From positions 27,663 through 91,662 of the forward strand of contig NZ_JAIQDG010000044.1 of assembly GCF_020037125.1 (NCBI RefSeq): DNA of 64,000 nucleotides, given 5' to 3'. How positions within the stretch are numbered: position 1 is the first letter of the stretch; each line of letters begins with the position of its first letter. Shown here piece after piece: positions 15,331 to 24,279 of this stretch. Under the pieces are notes generated by a model that was not told the DNA's origin, searched no databases, and saw nothing but the letters and a program-made list of their open reading frames with translations. The position numbers and the translations under genes are program-made. Origin of the DNA: Myxococcus sp. RHSTA-1-4. Lineage in GTDB: Bacteria > Myxococcota > Myxococcia > Myxococcales > Myxococcaceae.

Positions 15331-15855
15331 CTACTCTCGGCCTCCCGCTCCGGGGGGCCGGAACAACAAACACGTGGTGGTGCCGTGGGCATACAGCTTC
15401 CCGGAGGCATCCGTCAGCTTCGCCTGCGCGGTGGCCACCCGCCCACCCACGTGGACCACCTCTCCCGTACACGTCAACCGCCCCGTGTCATGGGCAATGG
15501 CCCGCACCAGATTCACATGCAACTCCAGCGTGGTGTACCCCGCCCCCACCGGCAGCGTGGAGTGCACCGCGCACCCCAGCGACGAGTCCAGCACCGTGGC
15601 CGCCAGCCCCCCATGCACCGTACCAATGGGATTGTAGTGGTACTCCGCCGGCTCCACCGCGAACACCGCCCGCCCCTCGCCCACCTCCACCAGCGCGAAC
15701 CCCATCAACTCCGCGATGGGGGCCCCGGGCAGCTCCCCCCGGACGATGGCGCGCAGGTACTCCAGCCCCGGCAGCGACCTCGCCGCGGCCACGCCCTCAC
15801 GAGGGTCCCTCCACGTCACCGTCCGCGTTCGCGGCCCCGCGTCTCCCTGGCTCAT
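15331..15855 (-). CDS. PaaI-family hotdog thioesterase
   Basis: 174 residues. The hotdog signature NPIGTVHGGLAATVLDSSLG contains the HGG motif of PaaI-type acyl-CoA thioesterases, and the C-terminal strands read GEVVHVGGRVATAQAKLTDA. It would hydrolyse aryl- or acyl-CoA thioesters; the substrate is not clear. First gene of a two-gene unit with the TetR regulator, divergent from fabF, which suggests a link to fatty-acyl metabolism. Confidence 0.88.
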   Translation of the reverse strand: MSQGDAGPRTRTVTWRDPREGVAAARSLPGLEYLRAIVRGELPGAPIAELMGFALVEVGEGRAVFAVEPAEYHYNPIGTVHGGLAATVLDSSLGCAVHSTLPVGAGYTTLELHVNLVRAIAHDTGRLTCTGEVVHVGGRVATAQAKLTDASGKLYAHGTTTCLLFRPPGAGGRE

Positions 15856-15878
15856 CGGTGCTCCCTCCTCCCACTTGG

Positions 15879-15957
15879 AATGATGGTCGTCATTTCATCG
15901 TGGGTAGTGTCACGGCGGTCCTGTTTGTATCGCTTGCCCTGATGACATGATGGTCAT
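15879..15957. promoter_or_regulatory. candidate TetR operators in the thioesterase/fabF divergent region
   Basis: Two related interrupted palindromes lie between the divergent genes. Site 1 (15879-15894) has AATGA and TCATT arms around 6 nt; site 2 (15942-15957) has ATGAC and GTCAT arms around 6 nt. They share GACCATCAT or close variants when read on the minus strand. Site 2 overlaps a CATAAT sequence (15955-15960) that could be a -10 element for fabF. Binding by the neighbouring TetR protein is an inference. Confidence 0.5.
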
Positions 15958-16056
15958 AATACAAAGCCCCATCGAGCGCACGCCGGAACGGAGGGCCCCC
16001 GGGCGGCCGGGCCCGTCCGCCGTCCTGCCGGTGCGTGCGGAGACAGGGAGAGAGCC

Positions 16057-17301
16057 ATGCAGAAGCGGCGTGTCGTGGTGACCGGGATGGGGCTCATCAG
16101 CCCCTGTGGCACGGGGGTGGAGAAGAGCTGGGACGCCCTGGTGAACGGGCGGAGCGGCGTGGGCCCCATCACCCTCTTCGACGCAAGCCGGCTGGACTGC
16201 CGCATCGCGGGCGAGGTGACGGACTTCCGGCCGGAGGAGTACATCGACCGGCGCGAGCTGCGGAGAATGGACCGCTTCGCGCAGCTCGCGGTGGTGGCCG
16301 CGGACATGGCGCTGGCGGACTCCGGGCTGAAAATCACCCCGGAGAACGCCGAGCGCGTGGCGGCCATCATCGGCTCCGGCATCGGCGGCATCGCCAGCCT
16401 GGAGGAGACCTACCGCAAGGCGCTGGAAAAGGGACCGGACCGCATCAGTCCGTTCTTCATCCTGCAGATGATCATCAACCTGGCGCCCGGCTACGTCACC
16501 ATGCGCCACGGAATCAAAGGCCCCTCCTGGTCCACCAACTCCGCCTGCTCCACCAGCGCCCACGCCATCGGCGAGGCGATGCGCGGCATCCAGCGCGGCG
16601 AGTTCGACGCGGCGGTGGCCGGAGGCGCCGAGGCCCCCATCACCATGCTCGCCATTGGCGGCTTCGCGGCCATGAAGGCCCTGTCCACGCGCAACGACGC
16701 ACCCCAGGCGGCCAGCCGGCCCTTCGACGAGGACCGCGACGGCTTCGTGCTCGCCGAGGGCGCCGGCATGCTCGTGCTCGAGGAGTACGAGCATGCCCGG
16801 GCCCGGGGCGCGCGCATCCTCGCGGAGCTGACCGGCTACGGCGCCAGCTCCGACGCGTACCACGTCACCCAGCCCGCCCCCGAGCACGAGGGCGCCCAGC
16901 GCAGCATGCGCAACGCGCTCGCCGACGCGGGGCTGAAGCCCGCCGACATCGGCTACATCAACGCGCACGGCACCTCGACGGACATCGGCGACGTGCTGGA
17001 GATGCGGGGCATCACCCGCGTCTTCGGGGACGCCGCGCGCACCGTGGCCGTCTCCTCCACCAAGTCCATGACGGGCCACATGAACGGCGCGGCCGGCGCC
17101 GCCGAGGCCGTCATCAGCGTGCTCGCCCTCACCCGCGGCGTGCTCCCGCCCACCATCAACCTCCAGCGGCAGGACTCCCGCATCTCCCTGGACTGCGTGC
17201 CCAACACCGCCCGCGAGGTCCGCGTCGATGCCGTCATGAGCAACTCGTTCGGCTTCGGCGGCACCAACGTGTCGCTGGTGTTCCAGCGGGTGATCGGCTG
17301 A
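16057..17301 (+). CDS. fabF: 3-oxoacyl-ACP synthase II (FabF type)
   Basis: 414 residues starting MQKRRVVVTGMGLISPCGTG. It elongates acyl-ACP with malonyl-ACP in fatty acid synthesis. The catalytic triad is intact: Cys164 in TNSACSTSAHA, His304 in YINAHGTSTDIGD and His341 in KSMTGHMNGAAGA, matching the spacing of E. coli FabF. Length is standard. No acpP or other fab genes adjoin, so this is likely an extra paralogue rather than the housekeeping copy. It diverges from a thioesterase-TetR operon that may co-regulate it. Confidence 0.93.
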   Translation: MQKRRVVVTGMGLISPCGTGVEKSWDALVNGRSGVGPITLFDASRLDCRIAGEVTDFRPEEYIDRRELRRMDRFAQLAVVAADMALADSGLKITPENAERVAAIIGSGIGGIASLEETYRKALEKGPDRISPFFILQMIINLAPGYVTMRHGIKGPSWSTNSACSTSAHAIGEAMRGIQRGEFDAAVAGGAEAPITMLAIGGFAAMKALSTRNDAPQAASRPFDEDRDGFVLAEGAGMLVLEEYEHARARGARILAELTGYGASSDAYHVTQPAPEHEGAQRSMRNALADAGLKPADIGYINAHGTSTDIGDVLEMRGITRVFGDAARTVAVSSTKSMTGHMNGAAGAAEAVISVLALTRGVLPPTINLQRQDSRISLDCVPNTAREVRVDAVMSNSFGFGGTNVSLVFQRVIG

Positions 17302-17334
17302 GTCCCCCTCCGCCCGCGAGGAGGTCCTTTCTTT

Positions 17335-17397
17335 GTAAACCGTGAAATCTCGTTTACTGACGCACCACAGGTTCCATGGCGCGGTGCGACAGTAAAC
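17335..17397. promoter_or_regulatory. three GTAAAC repeats upstream of the ScfR-type regulator
   Basis: GTAAAC occurs at 17335-17340, inverted (GTTTAC) at 17352-17357, and direct again at 17392-17397. The first two form an inverted repeat with an 11-nt centre, and flanks are similar (GTAAACCG, GTAAACGG). They lie in an AT-richer stretch between fabF and the regulator. Candidate operator sites; the binding protein is unknown. Confidence 0.4.
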
Positions 17398-17556
17398 GGT
17401 TGACAAGGTGCGGCGAAGACCTGCCGGAACGCACATGACACCCCGCGTCAACAACAGTGATTACATGTGCTTACGCCCATTTTCACAGCGCTGTCGCCCG
17501 GAGGGACAGCAGTTCCGTCGCTCGCAGGACAGGGGGCCCCCCACCCCAAAACGTTG

Positions 17557-17584
17557 ATTGCAAATCGGTAAATCGGTTTGCAAA
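17557..17584. promoter_or_regulatory. TTGCAA repeats, likely ScfR/RamB-type operator
   Basis: ATTGCAAAT (17557-17565) and the perfect palindrome TTTGCAAA (17577-17584) lie about one and a half to two helical turns apart, 60 bp before the regulator gene. RamB of Corynebacterium, a member of the same protein family, is known to bind a TTTGCAAA-containing motif. Autoregulation by the downstream protein is therefore a reasonable inference. Confidence 0.5.
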
Positions 17585-17643
17585 GTGGGCTGAGGCCCCA
17601 AGAGCGCGAGGCCAGAGGCGCGCTTGCGGGGGCCGACTCGGCC

Positions 17644-19308
17644 ATGAACGACAACGCACTGAACGCCAACGTGGGCCTGAAGCTCCGGGGGCTGCGGCTC
17701 GCACGCAACATCAAGCAAGCGGACGCGGCCAAGGACCTGGGTGTGTCCCCCGCGTACCTCAACCTCATCGAGAAGGGGAAGCGGGTGATGCCCTTCCCGC
17801 TGCTCTGGAAGGCGCTGAGGTACTTCGACCAGGACCCCGAGCAGTTCATGTCCACGCTGGGCGAGGGCCGGGTGGACGAGGCGCTGGCGAAGCTGCTGGA
17901 CGAGCCGCTGCTGAAGAGCCTCGACATCGACCCGGAGTCGCTCCAGTCGCTGTCGGCGGAGCCGAAGCTGGCGGGCACGGTGGCCGCGCTCTTCAACCTC
18001 TACAAGAACACGCGCACGCAGCTGGAGAACGTGCTGGCGCAGCTCAACGTGGAGGAGCGCACGCGGGCGCAGGGCGGCGCGCAGAACGGCACGGTGCCGG
18101 GCGTCCGCTTCGACTACTCGCCCTTCGACGAGGTCAGCGACTTCCTGGAGCAGCACCGCAACTACTTCCCGGAGCTGGAGGAACAGGCGGAGGCGCTGCG
18201 CAAGGACGTGCGCCTGGAGCGGCAGATCACCAGCGGCCAGCTCATCCGCCTGCTGGAGGAGCGCTTCGGCTACCGCGTCAACTTCGACGACCCGGCGCCC
18301 AGCGGCTCGTCCGTGGTGCGGCGGTTGGACCCGGAGGAGCAGACGCTCACCCTGTCGCCCTTCCTCACCGAGCAGCCGCTGAAGTTCCAGATTGCCGCCT
18401 CCATCGGCCTGCTGGTGATGGACCGCGAGAAGCTGGTGGAGCGCATCCTCAACGCGGGCCGCATGCGCCACGCGGAGACGCAGCGGCTCATCAAGGTCAA
18501 CCTGGCCAACTACTTCGCCGGCGCGCTGATGCTGCCCTACGGGGACTTCTTCAAGGAGGTGCAGCGCACGCGCTACGACGTGGAGCTCTTGTCCAGCATC
18601 TTCGGCTCCACCTACGAGACGGTGGCCCACCGGCTCTGCAACCTGTCGGACCCGAAGCGCCCGGGCATCCCCTTCCACTTCCTGCGCGCGGACATCGCCG
18701 GCAACATCTCCAAGCGCTACAGCGGCACCGGCATCCGCTTCGCCACCGGCGGCGGGAGCTGCGCCAAGTGGGCCGTGCACCTGGCCTTCCTCAACCCGTC
18801 CCAAATCACCCGGCAGTACTCCATCATGCCGGACGGCACGACGTACTTCTGCTTCGCCAAGGTGCAGCTCCAGCCGATCGAGGGCTCCATCGTCAAGGGC
18901 ACCGCCTACTCCATCGGCCTGGGCACCCACGCGGAGAACGCGAAGTACCTGGCCTACGGCCTGCCCACCACGGACCTGCGCAAGGACGCCATTCCCTCCG
19001 GCATCTCCTGCCGCTTCTGCGAGCGCACCGACTGCAACCAGCGCGCGGCGGCCAGCTACCGCTTCGCCTTCGCCTTCGACGAGTACACGAAGAAGGACTG
19101 CTTCTTCTCCCCGCTGCTCGTCCACGAGAAGGCGGACAAGGAGCACCACCACCGCCACGGCAATGGCGGCGGCGCCCATGCGAACGGCGGGGGCCTGCCG
19201 GCCCTGCCCATGAGCCACCTGCCCGCCCCCGTCAACGGCTCTCACGGGAGCGAGAAGGACGATTCGTTGGACAAGCCGCCCCGCCGCCGCAAGGGTGGCG
19301 ACGCCTGA
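17644..19308 (+). CDS. XRE-family regulator of the ScfR/RamB (short-chain fatty acyl) type
   Basis: 554 residues from MNDNALNANVGLKLRGLRLA. An N-terminal XRE helix-turn-helix (KQADAAKDLGVSPAYLNLIEKGKR, about 18-45) is followed by an ImmA/IrrE-like domain and a DUF2083-like C-terminus with TGGGSCAKWAVHLAF. A zinc-site-like pattern CRFCERTDCNQRAA lies near residue 460. The segment aligning with the HExxH of ImmA proteases reads FQIAASIGLL, so the metalloprotease centre looks lost while the following ANYFAGALMLPY is kept. Related proteins control acetate, propionate or glyoxylate genes. Low-complexity His/Gly-rich tail. Confidence 0.85.
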   Translation: MNDNALNANVGLKLRGLRLARNIKQADAAKDLGVSPAYLNLIEKGKRVMPFPLLWKALRYFDQDPEQFMSTLGEGRVDEALAKLLDEPLLKSLDIDPESLQSLSAEPKLAGTVAALFNLYKNTRTQLENVLAQLNVEERTRAQGGAQNGTVPGVRFDYSPFDEVSDFLEQHRNYFPELEEQAEALRKDVRLERQITSGQLIRLLEERFGYRVNFDDPAPSGSSVVRRLDPEEQTLTLSPFLTEQPLKFQIAASIGLLVMDREKLVERILNAGRMRHAETQRLIKVNLANYFAGALMLPYGDFFKEVQRTRYDVELLSSIFGSTYETVAHRLCNLSDPKRPGIPFHFLRADIAGNISKRYSGTGIRFATGGGSCAKWAVHLAFLNPSQITRQYSIMPDGTTYFCFAKVQLQPIEGSIVKGTAYSIGLGTHAENAKYLAYGLPTTDLRKDAIPSGISCRFCERTDCNQRAAASYRFAFAFDEYTKKDCFFSPLLVHEKADKEHHHRHGNGGGAHANGGGLPALPMSHLPAPVNGSHGSEKDDSLDKPPRRRKGGDA

Positions 19309-19315
19309 GGCCGAC

Positions 19316-20188
19316 ATGCACCCGTCCGACGACTCTCAACGCGCCCACATCCTGGACGCCATCCAGAAGCAGAAGAACACGCTGGCCTCGCTGCGCATCA
19401 CCGGCGCGCCCACCGAGGTGGGCCAGGGGCTGGTGAGCCTGGCCGAGCTGCATGGCCTGCTGGAGGACCACGCCGCGAGCCGGGACTGCTACGAGGAGGC
19501 GCTCGGCCTCTTCCAGCAGGCGAAGTACAAGCCCGGCCAGGCACAGGCGCTGATGGGCCTGGGCGTGGTGAAGGCGTACTTCGAGGACCACCGCGGCGCG
19601 ATTGAGCGCATCGCCCTGGCGGCCTCCCTCTTCAACGAGGTGAAGGACCGCGAGGGCGAGGCCCTGGCCCGCGCCTGCATCGGCGAGTCCCTGCGCGCCC
19701 TGGGCCAGCCCGACGGCGCGGAGGAGAAGTACCAGGAGGCGCTCATCCTCCTGCGCCAGACGCGCAACACCGACCGGGTGGCGCGGCTGCTCCTGGACAT
19801 CGGCGACATCCGCATGGAGAAGGGCGAGTACGAGCCGGCCCGCAAGCGCTTCCTGGAGGCGGTGCCGCTCCTGGAGCAGGGCGAGGACCCGGAGGCGCTC
19901 GCGCAGGGCCACCTGCTCCTGGGCGAGGCCGAGGGACTCCTGGGCAACCACGACGGCGCCCGCCCGCACCTGTTGCGCGCGGTGGAGCTGTACTCGGAGA
20001 TGCACGACCACGTGTACGAGGCGCGCGCCCGGTGGGACCTGGCCCTGGCCTGCTACTACCTCCAGGACTGGCCGGCGGCCCGGGCCCAGTTCGAGGCCGT
20101 GCTGCCGCTCTACGAGGAGCAGGGCCGCACGGACGAGGTCGCCAAGGTCCGCAACGTGCTCGCCCACTTCGCCGCGCGCGGCGTCTGA
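19316..20188 (+). CDS. Tetratricopeptide-repeat protein
   Basis: 290 residues from the ATG at 19316, 7 bp after the ScfR stop with GAGG upstream. It has no signal peptide. It consists of about six TPR units, for example LHGLLEDHAASRDCYEEALG, FQQAKYKPGQAQALMGLG and FLEAVPLLEQGEDPEALAQG, with the usual Ala/Gly at helix-packing positions. Soluble adaptor protein, partner unknown. The short spacing suggests an operon with the ScfR-type regulator. A strong hairpin follows the stop. Confidence 0.88.
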   Translation: MHPSDDSQRAHILDAIQKQKNTLASLRITGAPTEVGQGLVSLAELHGLLEDHAASRDCYEEALGLFQQAKYKPGQAQALMGLGVVKAYFEDHRGAIERIALAASLFNEVKDREGEALARACIGESLRALGQPDGAEEKYQEALILLRQTRNTDRVARLLLDIGDIRMEKGEYEPARKRFLEAVPLLEQGEDPEALAQGHLLLGEAEGLLGNHDGARPHLLRAVELYSEMHDHVYEARARWDLALACYYLQDWPAARAQFEAVLPLYEEQGRTDEVAKVRNVLAHFAARGV

Positions 20189-20196
20189 GCGCCCAT

Positions 20197-20218
20197 CCCC
20201 GGAGCGAGGGCTCCGGGG
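20197..20218. terminator. hairpin between convergent TPR and DUF1634 genes
   Basis: Perfect 9-bp inverted repeat CCCCGGAGC/GCTCCGGGG with a GAGG loop, 8 bp after the TPR stop and 33 bp before the DUF1634 stop. No T-run on either side. Probably a bidirectional terminator. Confidence 0.6.
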
Positions 20219-20250
20219 AGGCCGCTTCCGCTTCCCGTCAGCGCGGCACC

Positions 20251-20754
20251 TCAGGTGGGGATGCCGGTGCTCACGGCGATGGCCAGCAGGCCCAGCACAC
20301 CGGCGGCGATGAGGGTGTAGCGCCACTCGCCCTTGAGGCCCAGCAGCGTTCCCGCCACCGCCAGGCGCGCCACCGGCGTCACCAGCAGCATTGATGCCGC
20401 GCCCTTGCGCAGGAGGTCGATGGCGACGTGCACGTTCTCCGACTGGGGCAGCGCCTCCAGTCCTAGAGACACCACGAACATCCCGCCGCTGACCACCGCG
20501 CCGCCTCGCAGCACCCGGGCAATCCACCGGTCTCCCGCCACCGTCCTGTCCCGGCGCCGCGCCCGTCCCATGGGGGGCGCCTCGGCGCCGGGTTGGGTGA
20601 TGGGCTCCGCGTCCACCTCCGGCGCCAGCGGTTGCTCCACCGTGGGCACCACCACGTTGTGGGTGACATGCGCGTCCGCCATCACCGCGGCGGACACCGC
20701 CGGCCCCTCGGGCCCGGCTGCTTCCGGCTCGCTCACTTCAACATGTTCGGCCAC
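20251..20754 (-). CDS. DUF1634 membrane protein
   Basis: 167 residues if the GTG at 20754 is used, which has a GGGAGG site upstream; an in-frame ATG at 20682 is an alternative. A polar N-terminal tail of about 70 residues precedes three membrane helices (GGAVVSGGMFVVSLGLEAL; ASMLLVTPVARLAVAGTLLG; YTLIAAGVLGLLAIAVSTG). DUF1634 proteins are typically encoded next to TSUP/TauE transporters, and here the gene overlaps the TSUP gene by 22 bp. Probably an accessory subunit of that transporter; the role is unproven. Confidence 0.82.
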   Translation of the reverse strand: MAEHVEVSEPEAAGPEGPAVSAAVMADAHVTHNVVVPTVEQPLAPEVDAEPITQPGAEAPPMGRARRRDRTVAGDRWIARVLRGGAVVSGGMFVVSLGLEALPQSENVHVAIDLLRKGAASMLLVTPVARLAVAGTLLGLKGEWRYTLIAAGVLGLLAIAVSTGIPT

Positions 20755-21515
20755 AGTCCCGCCCCTCCCTTCCACAACATCTGGCTCGCCACCACCAGCA
20801 GCACCAGCGCGAACAGCTTCTTGAGCACCGGCGTGGGCACCTTCGGCATCAGCAGGCTGCCCACGTACGCGCCGCCCAGCACGCCCACCACCAGCGGCGA
20901 CACCAGCGCCAGCTTCAGGTGGCCCCGGAGGGCATAGGCCGCGACGCTCGCCGCGCCCGTCACGCCAATCATCAGGTTGCTGGTGGCGCTGGCCACCTTG
21001 AAGGGCACCCGCATGCCGTAGCTCATCAGCGGCACCTTCAGCGGCCCGCCTCCCACCCCCAGCAGCGCGGACAGCCCGCCCGCGACGAAGGAGCCGGAGA
21101 TGCCCAGCGGGTAGTTCGTCGGCGAGTAGTCATCCAGCGTCGCCGGCTCCTGCCGCGGCGCGCGCAAGAGCAGCATCTGCAAGGCCACGTAGAAGGTGAA
21201 CAGGCCGAACACCACGGCCACCATCGCCGGGGCCACCATCGCCGCCACCAGCCCGCCGAAGATGGCGCCCAGCACCGTGGACAGCTCCAGCGTCAGGCCC
21301 AGGCGGATGTCACTCAGGTGGTTGTGGACGTACCCCGCCGCCGCCGCGCACGAGTTGGCCACCACGCACATCAGGCTGGCCGGCACCGCGTCCTCCACGG
21401 GGATGCCGAACAGCAACACGAGCGCGGGGACCAGGACGATGCCTCCCCCGATGCCCAGCATCGCCCCGAGAGAGCCCGCGAGGCCGCCCGCCACCATGAG
21501 GAGTAGGACCGTCAT
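20733..21515 (-). CDS. TSUP (TauE/SafE) family transporter
   Basis: 260 residues beginning MTVLLLMVAGGLAGSLGAML. Two duplicated halves carry the family glycine motifs GAMLGIGGGIVLVPALV and SALLGVGGGPLKVPLMS, with about eight membrane helices. TSUP proteins export or import sulfite, sulfoacetate, or other organic anions; the substrate here is not predictable. The ATG at 21515 has AGAGGA directly abutting it, an unusually short spacing, so a nearby alternative start is possible. Paired with the DUF1634 gene downstream. Confidence 0.9.
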   Translation of the reverse strand: MTVLLLMVAGGLAGSLGAMLGIGGGIVLVPALVLLFGIPVEDAVPASLMCVVANSCAAAAGYVHNHLSDIRLGLTLELSTVLGAIFGGLVAAMVAPAMVAVVFGLFTFYVALQMLLLRAPRQEPATLDDYSPTNYPLGISGSFVAGGLSALLGVGGGPLKVPLMSYGMRVPFKVASATSNLMIGVTGAASVAAYALRGHLKLALVSPLVVGVLGGAYVGSLLMPKVPTPVLKKLFALVLLVVASQMLWKGGAGLWPNMLK

Positions 21516-21640
21516 TCCTCTACGAGGATAGGAGCGGTCTCCCGCTTCGGACAGCGGCATTCCCCCCTGGGAAAAATGCTCGCCAGGATGCCTGCCCTGC
21601 GCACGAGGAGTTGTGGGGGCCCGGCCGTCGCTCGACGACG

Positions 21641-22534
21641 CTACGCGGCACACGCGCCCAGCGCGCCCTCGGGAAACGCCTCGAGGAAGCGCCCGCGCGT
21701 ACGCGGCGTGAAGGTGCCCCTCGCCATGTAGCCGTGCAACCTGCGAAGGACGGAACGCGCCGACTCCAGCGCCTCCTCCACCTCGTTGGCGAAGTCGAAG
21801 GTGTCGTTGCGGTACAGCTCCTGGAAGGACAGGTGCGCGTACGCCGGCAGCGCGCGCGCGCGGCCCATGGGGCTGGAGAGGAAGAGTCCGGAGACGTACA
21901 GACCGCGCACCCAGCCGTCCACGTCCGCCTTGGAGGGCGCCTGGCCCACGCGCTCCTGCGACGACAGGCGCACCAGCTCGTAGATGCCGCGGCCAATCCC
22001 CCGCCACGGGAAGCCCGGGCTCTTCACCACCTGACACTTCTCGCGCAGCCGCGGCGTGCCCAGCAGGTCCATGCCGTGCAGCTCGCGCAGGTAGAAGAGC
22101 GTCTGCGCCCACTCGATGTCGCGGTGCGCGTCCCGCGCCTTCTCGCCCCGGCGGCGGTGGCGCGCCACCAGCCTGTCCACCACCGGATACAGGCGCCGGT
22201 CCAGGCACAGGTGCGTGAAGTAGCCCGCCAGCAGCGCCAGCCCCGGCTCGGTGCCCACCAGCGCCCCGGTGGCCACCAGCTCCGCCATCTTCAGCCCGAA
22301 GCCCACCGGCGCGCGCTCGTGGTACAGCCGGGCGAAGCGCGGGCACTCGCGCTCCGGGAGGAACGCGGACAGGCCGCCTCGCACGCCCTCGCACAGCGGC
22401 AGGTCCGGCAACGCCGCCCCGAACCGCGCGTACGGGAGGTCCTCCGACAGCGCTCGGACCCAGTCTGGCGGAAGGTCGCCAGGATTGGCGGCCATCCGTT
22501 CGATGGCGGTCAGATGCATCAGCAGCGTGGGCAT
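21641..22534 (-). CDS. Zinc-dependent phospholipase C-like protein
   Basis: 297 residues from MPTLLMHLTAIERMAANPGD; the frame is open further upstream, so the start is tentative. Likely metal-binding residues resemble those of the zinc-dependent phospholipase C/S1-P1 nuclease family: MHLTAIE near the N-terminus, FGAALPDLP, GYFTHLCLDRRLYP and DAHRDIEW. No signal peptide is seen with this start, unlike secreted phospholipases C, so it may act in the cytoplasm or have another substrate. Divergent from pepA. Confidence 0.7.
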   Translation of the reverse strand: MPTLLMHLTAIERMAANPGDLPPDWVRALSEDLPYARFGAALPDLPLCEGVRGGLSAFLPERECPRFARLYHERAPVGFGLKMAELVATGALVGTEPGLALLAGYFTHLCLDRRLYPVVDRLVARHRRRGEKARDAHRDIEWAQTLFYLRELHGMDLLGTPRLREKCQVVKSPGFPWRGIGRGIYELVRLSSQERVGQAPSKADVDGWVRGLYVSGLFLSSPMGRARALPAYAHLSFQELYRNDTFDFANEVEEALESARSVLRRLHGYMARGTFTPRTRGRFLEAFPEGALGACAA

Positions 22535-22670
22535 TCCCCACACTGCTATCCAGACCCCCGCGTCAATGCAATACTCGAATGAAATCCGGCGCTTTGCGCA
22601 CGACAGGGCGGGCGTTACAGTCCGCGCCTTTTCGGTTCCCTCTTTCATCCGTTCAGGAGTTCCACGGCCC

Positions 22671-24275
22671 ATGAATTTCAGCTTTGTCTCCGGCGACGCC
22701 ACGCGGGCGAGCGGCGAACTGCTCGTCATCCCCCTCTTCGAGGGCGAGCTGGGAGACACCGCCCCGTCATCCCTGGCCGCGGCCGACACCGCCCTGGAGG
22801 GACGCCTGCGCGGCGCCGCCGCCCAGGAGGGGTTCAAGGCCAAGGGAGAGCAGTCCTTCCTCATGCACACGCATGGCCGCGCCACCGCGGACCGCGTGCT
22901 GCTGCTCGGGCTGGGCAACCGCGCCCGCTTCCACCCGGAAACCCTGCGCCTGGCCGCCGGCCGCGCGGTGAAGGCCGCGCTGCGGCTGAAGGCGGGCTCG
23001 GTGGCCTTCGTGCTCCCGGCCACGGACGCGGCGGCGGACGCGGTGCGCGCGGTGGCGGAGGGCCTGCTCCTGGGCGCCTACCGCTTCGACAAGTACAAGT
23101 CCTCCGCCCGCGAGGAGAAGAACCCGGCCCGCGTCGGCAAGGTGGCGCTGGTGCTGCCCGAGGGCGTGGAGAAGACGCGTGAGCTGGACGACGCGCTGGC
23201 CCTGGCGAAGCGCGTGGGGGAGGCCACCAACTGGGCGCGCGACCTGGTGAACGAGCCGCCCAACGCCGTCACGCCCACGGTGCTGGCCGAGGCCGCGCGG
23301 CAGGCCGCGAAGGAAGCGGGCCTGCAGGTCACCATCGGCGGCCTCCGCGAAATCGAGAAGCTCGACATGGGCATGTTCCTCGGCGTCACCGCCGGCAGCG
23401 CGGAGGAGCCCCGCCTCATCCACGTCGTCTACACGCCGAAGAGCGCGCGCGACGCGAAGCGCCCGCCGCTGGCGCTGGTGGGCAAGGCGATTACGTTCGA
23501 CTCGGGCGGCCTGTCCCTCAAGCCCAGCGACGGCATGATTGACATGAAGACGGACATGGCGGGCTCGGCCGCGGTGCTGGGCGCCATGAAGGTCATCGCC
23601 GCCCTCAAGCCGCCCTTCCCCGTGCACGCCTTCATCGGCGCGTGCGAGAACATGCCCTCCGGCACCGCCTACAAGCCGGGGGACATCCTCACCTCGCGCC
23701 TGGGCAAGACGGTGGAAATCACCAACACGGACGCGGAGGGCCGCCTGGTGCTGGGCGACATCCTCACCTGGGCCTGCGAGCACAGGCCGTCCGCCGTCAT
23801 CGACCTGGCCACCCTCACCGGCGCCTGCGTCATCGCCCTGGGCAACTACATCACCGGCGCCTTCGGCGAGCACGACGGCACGGTGAACGAGGTGCTCCAG
23901 TCCGCGCGCACCGCGGGCGAGGAGATGTGGCGCATGCCCATGAGCGAGATGCAGAAGGACGCGCTGCGCTCCGAGGTGGCCGACATGAAGAACTCCGGCG
24001 AGCGATGGGGCAGCTCCATCAACGCCGCCCTCTTCCTCAAGGAGTTCGTCGGCGAGACGCCGTGGGTGCACCTGGACATCGCCGGCCCCTCCAACAGCCC
24101 CAAGGAGCGCGGCTACCTGAGCAAGGGCGGCACCGGCGTGGGCTTGCGCACCCTGGTGGAGTGGGTGCGGCTGCGCGCCGCGAATCCCGAGGCCTACGAG
24201 GCCGCGCCGGCCCCCACCGTCAAGGGTGCCTCGAAGGCGGCCGGCAAGCGCGCCCGGAAGCCGGCCCGAGGCTAG
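22671..24275 (+). CDS. pepA: Leucyl aminopeptidase (M17)
   Basis: 534 residues from MNFSFVSGDATRASGELLVI; the open frame extends upstream, but this ATG has a CAGGAG site and matches the family start. The catalytic domain contains GKAITFDSGGLSLKPSDG, MKTDMAGSAAVLGAM and the M17 signature NTDAEGRLVLGD, giving the two-metal site for removing N-terminal residues from peptides. It is slightly longer than E. coli PepA because of a basic tail (KAAGKRARKPARG) that may be disordered or bind nucleic acid. Confidence 0.94.
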   Translation: MNFSFVSGDATRASGELLVIPLFEGELGDTAPSSLAAADTALEGRLRGAAAQEGFKAKGEQSFLMHTHGRATADRVLLLGLGNRARFHPETLRLAAGRAVKAALRLKAGSVAFVLPATDAAADAVRAVAEGLLLGAYRFDKYKSSAREEKNPARVGKVALVLPEGVEKTRELDDALALAKRVGEATNWARDLVNEPPNAVTPTVLAEAARQAAKEAGLQVTIGGLREIEKLDMGMFLGVTAGSAEEPRLIHVVYTPKSARDAKRPPLALVGKAITFDSGGLSLKPSDGMIDMKTDMAGSAAVLGAMKVIAALKPPFPVHAFIGACENMPSGTAYKPGDILTSRLGKTVEITNTDAEGRLVLGDILTWACEHRPSAVIDLATLTGACVIALGNYITGAFGEHDGTVNEVLQSARTAGEEMWRMPMSEMQKDALRSEVADMKNSGERWGSSINAALFLKEFVGETPWVHLDIAGPSNSPKERGYLSKGGTGVGLRTLVEWVRLRAANPEAYEAAPAPTVKGASKAAGKRARKPARG

Positions 24276-24279
24276 GAAG

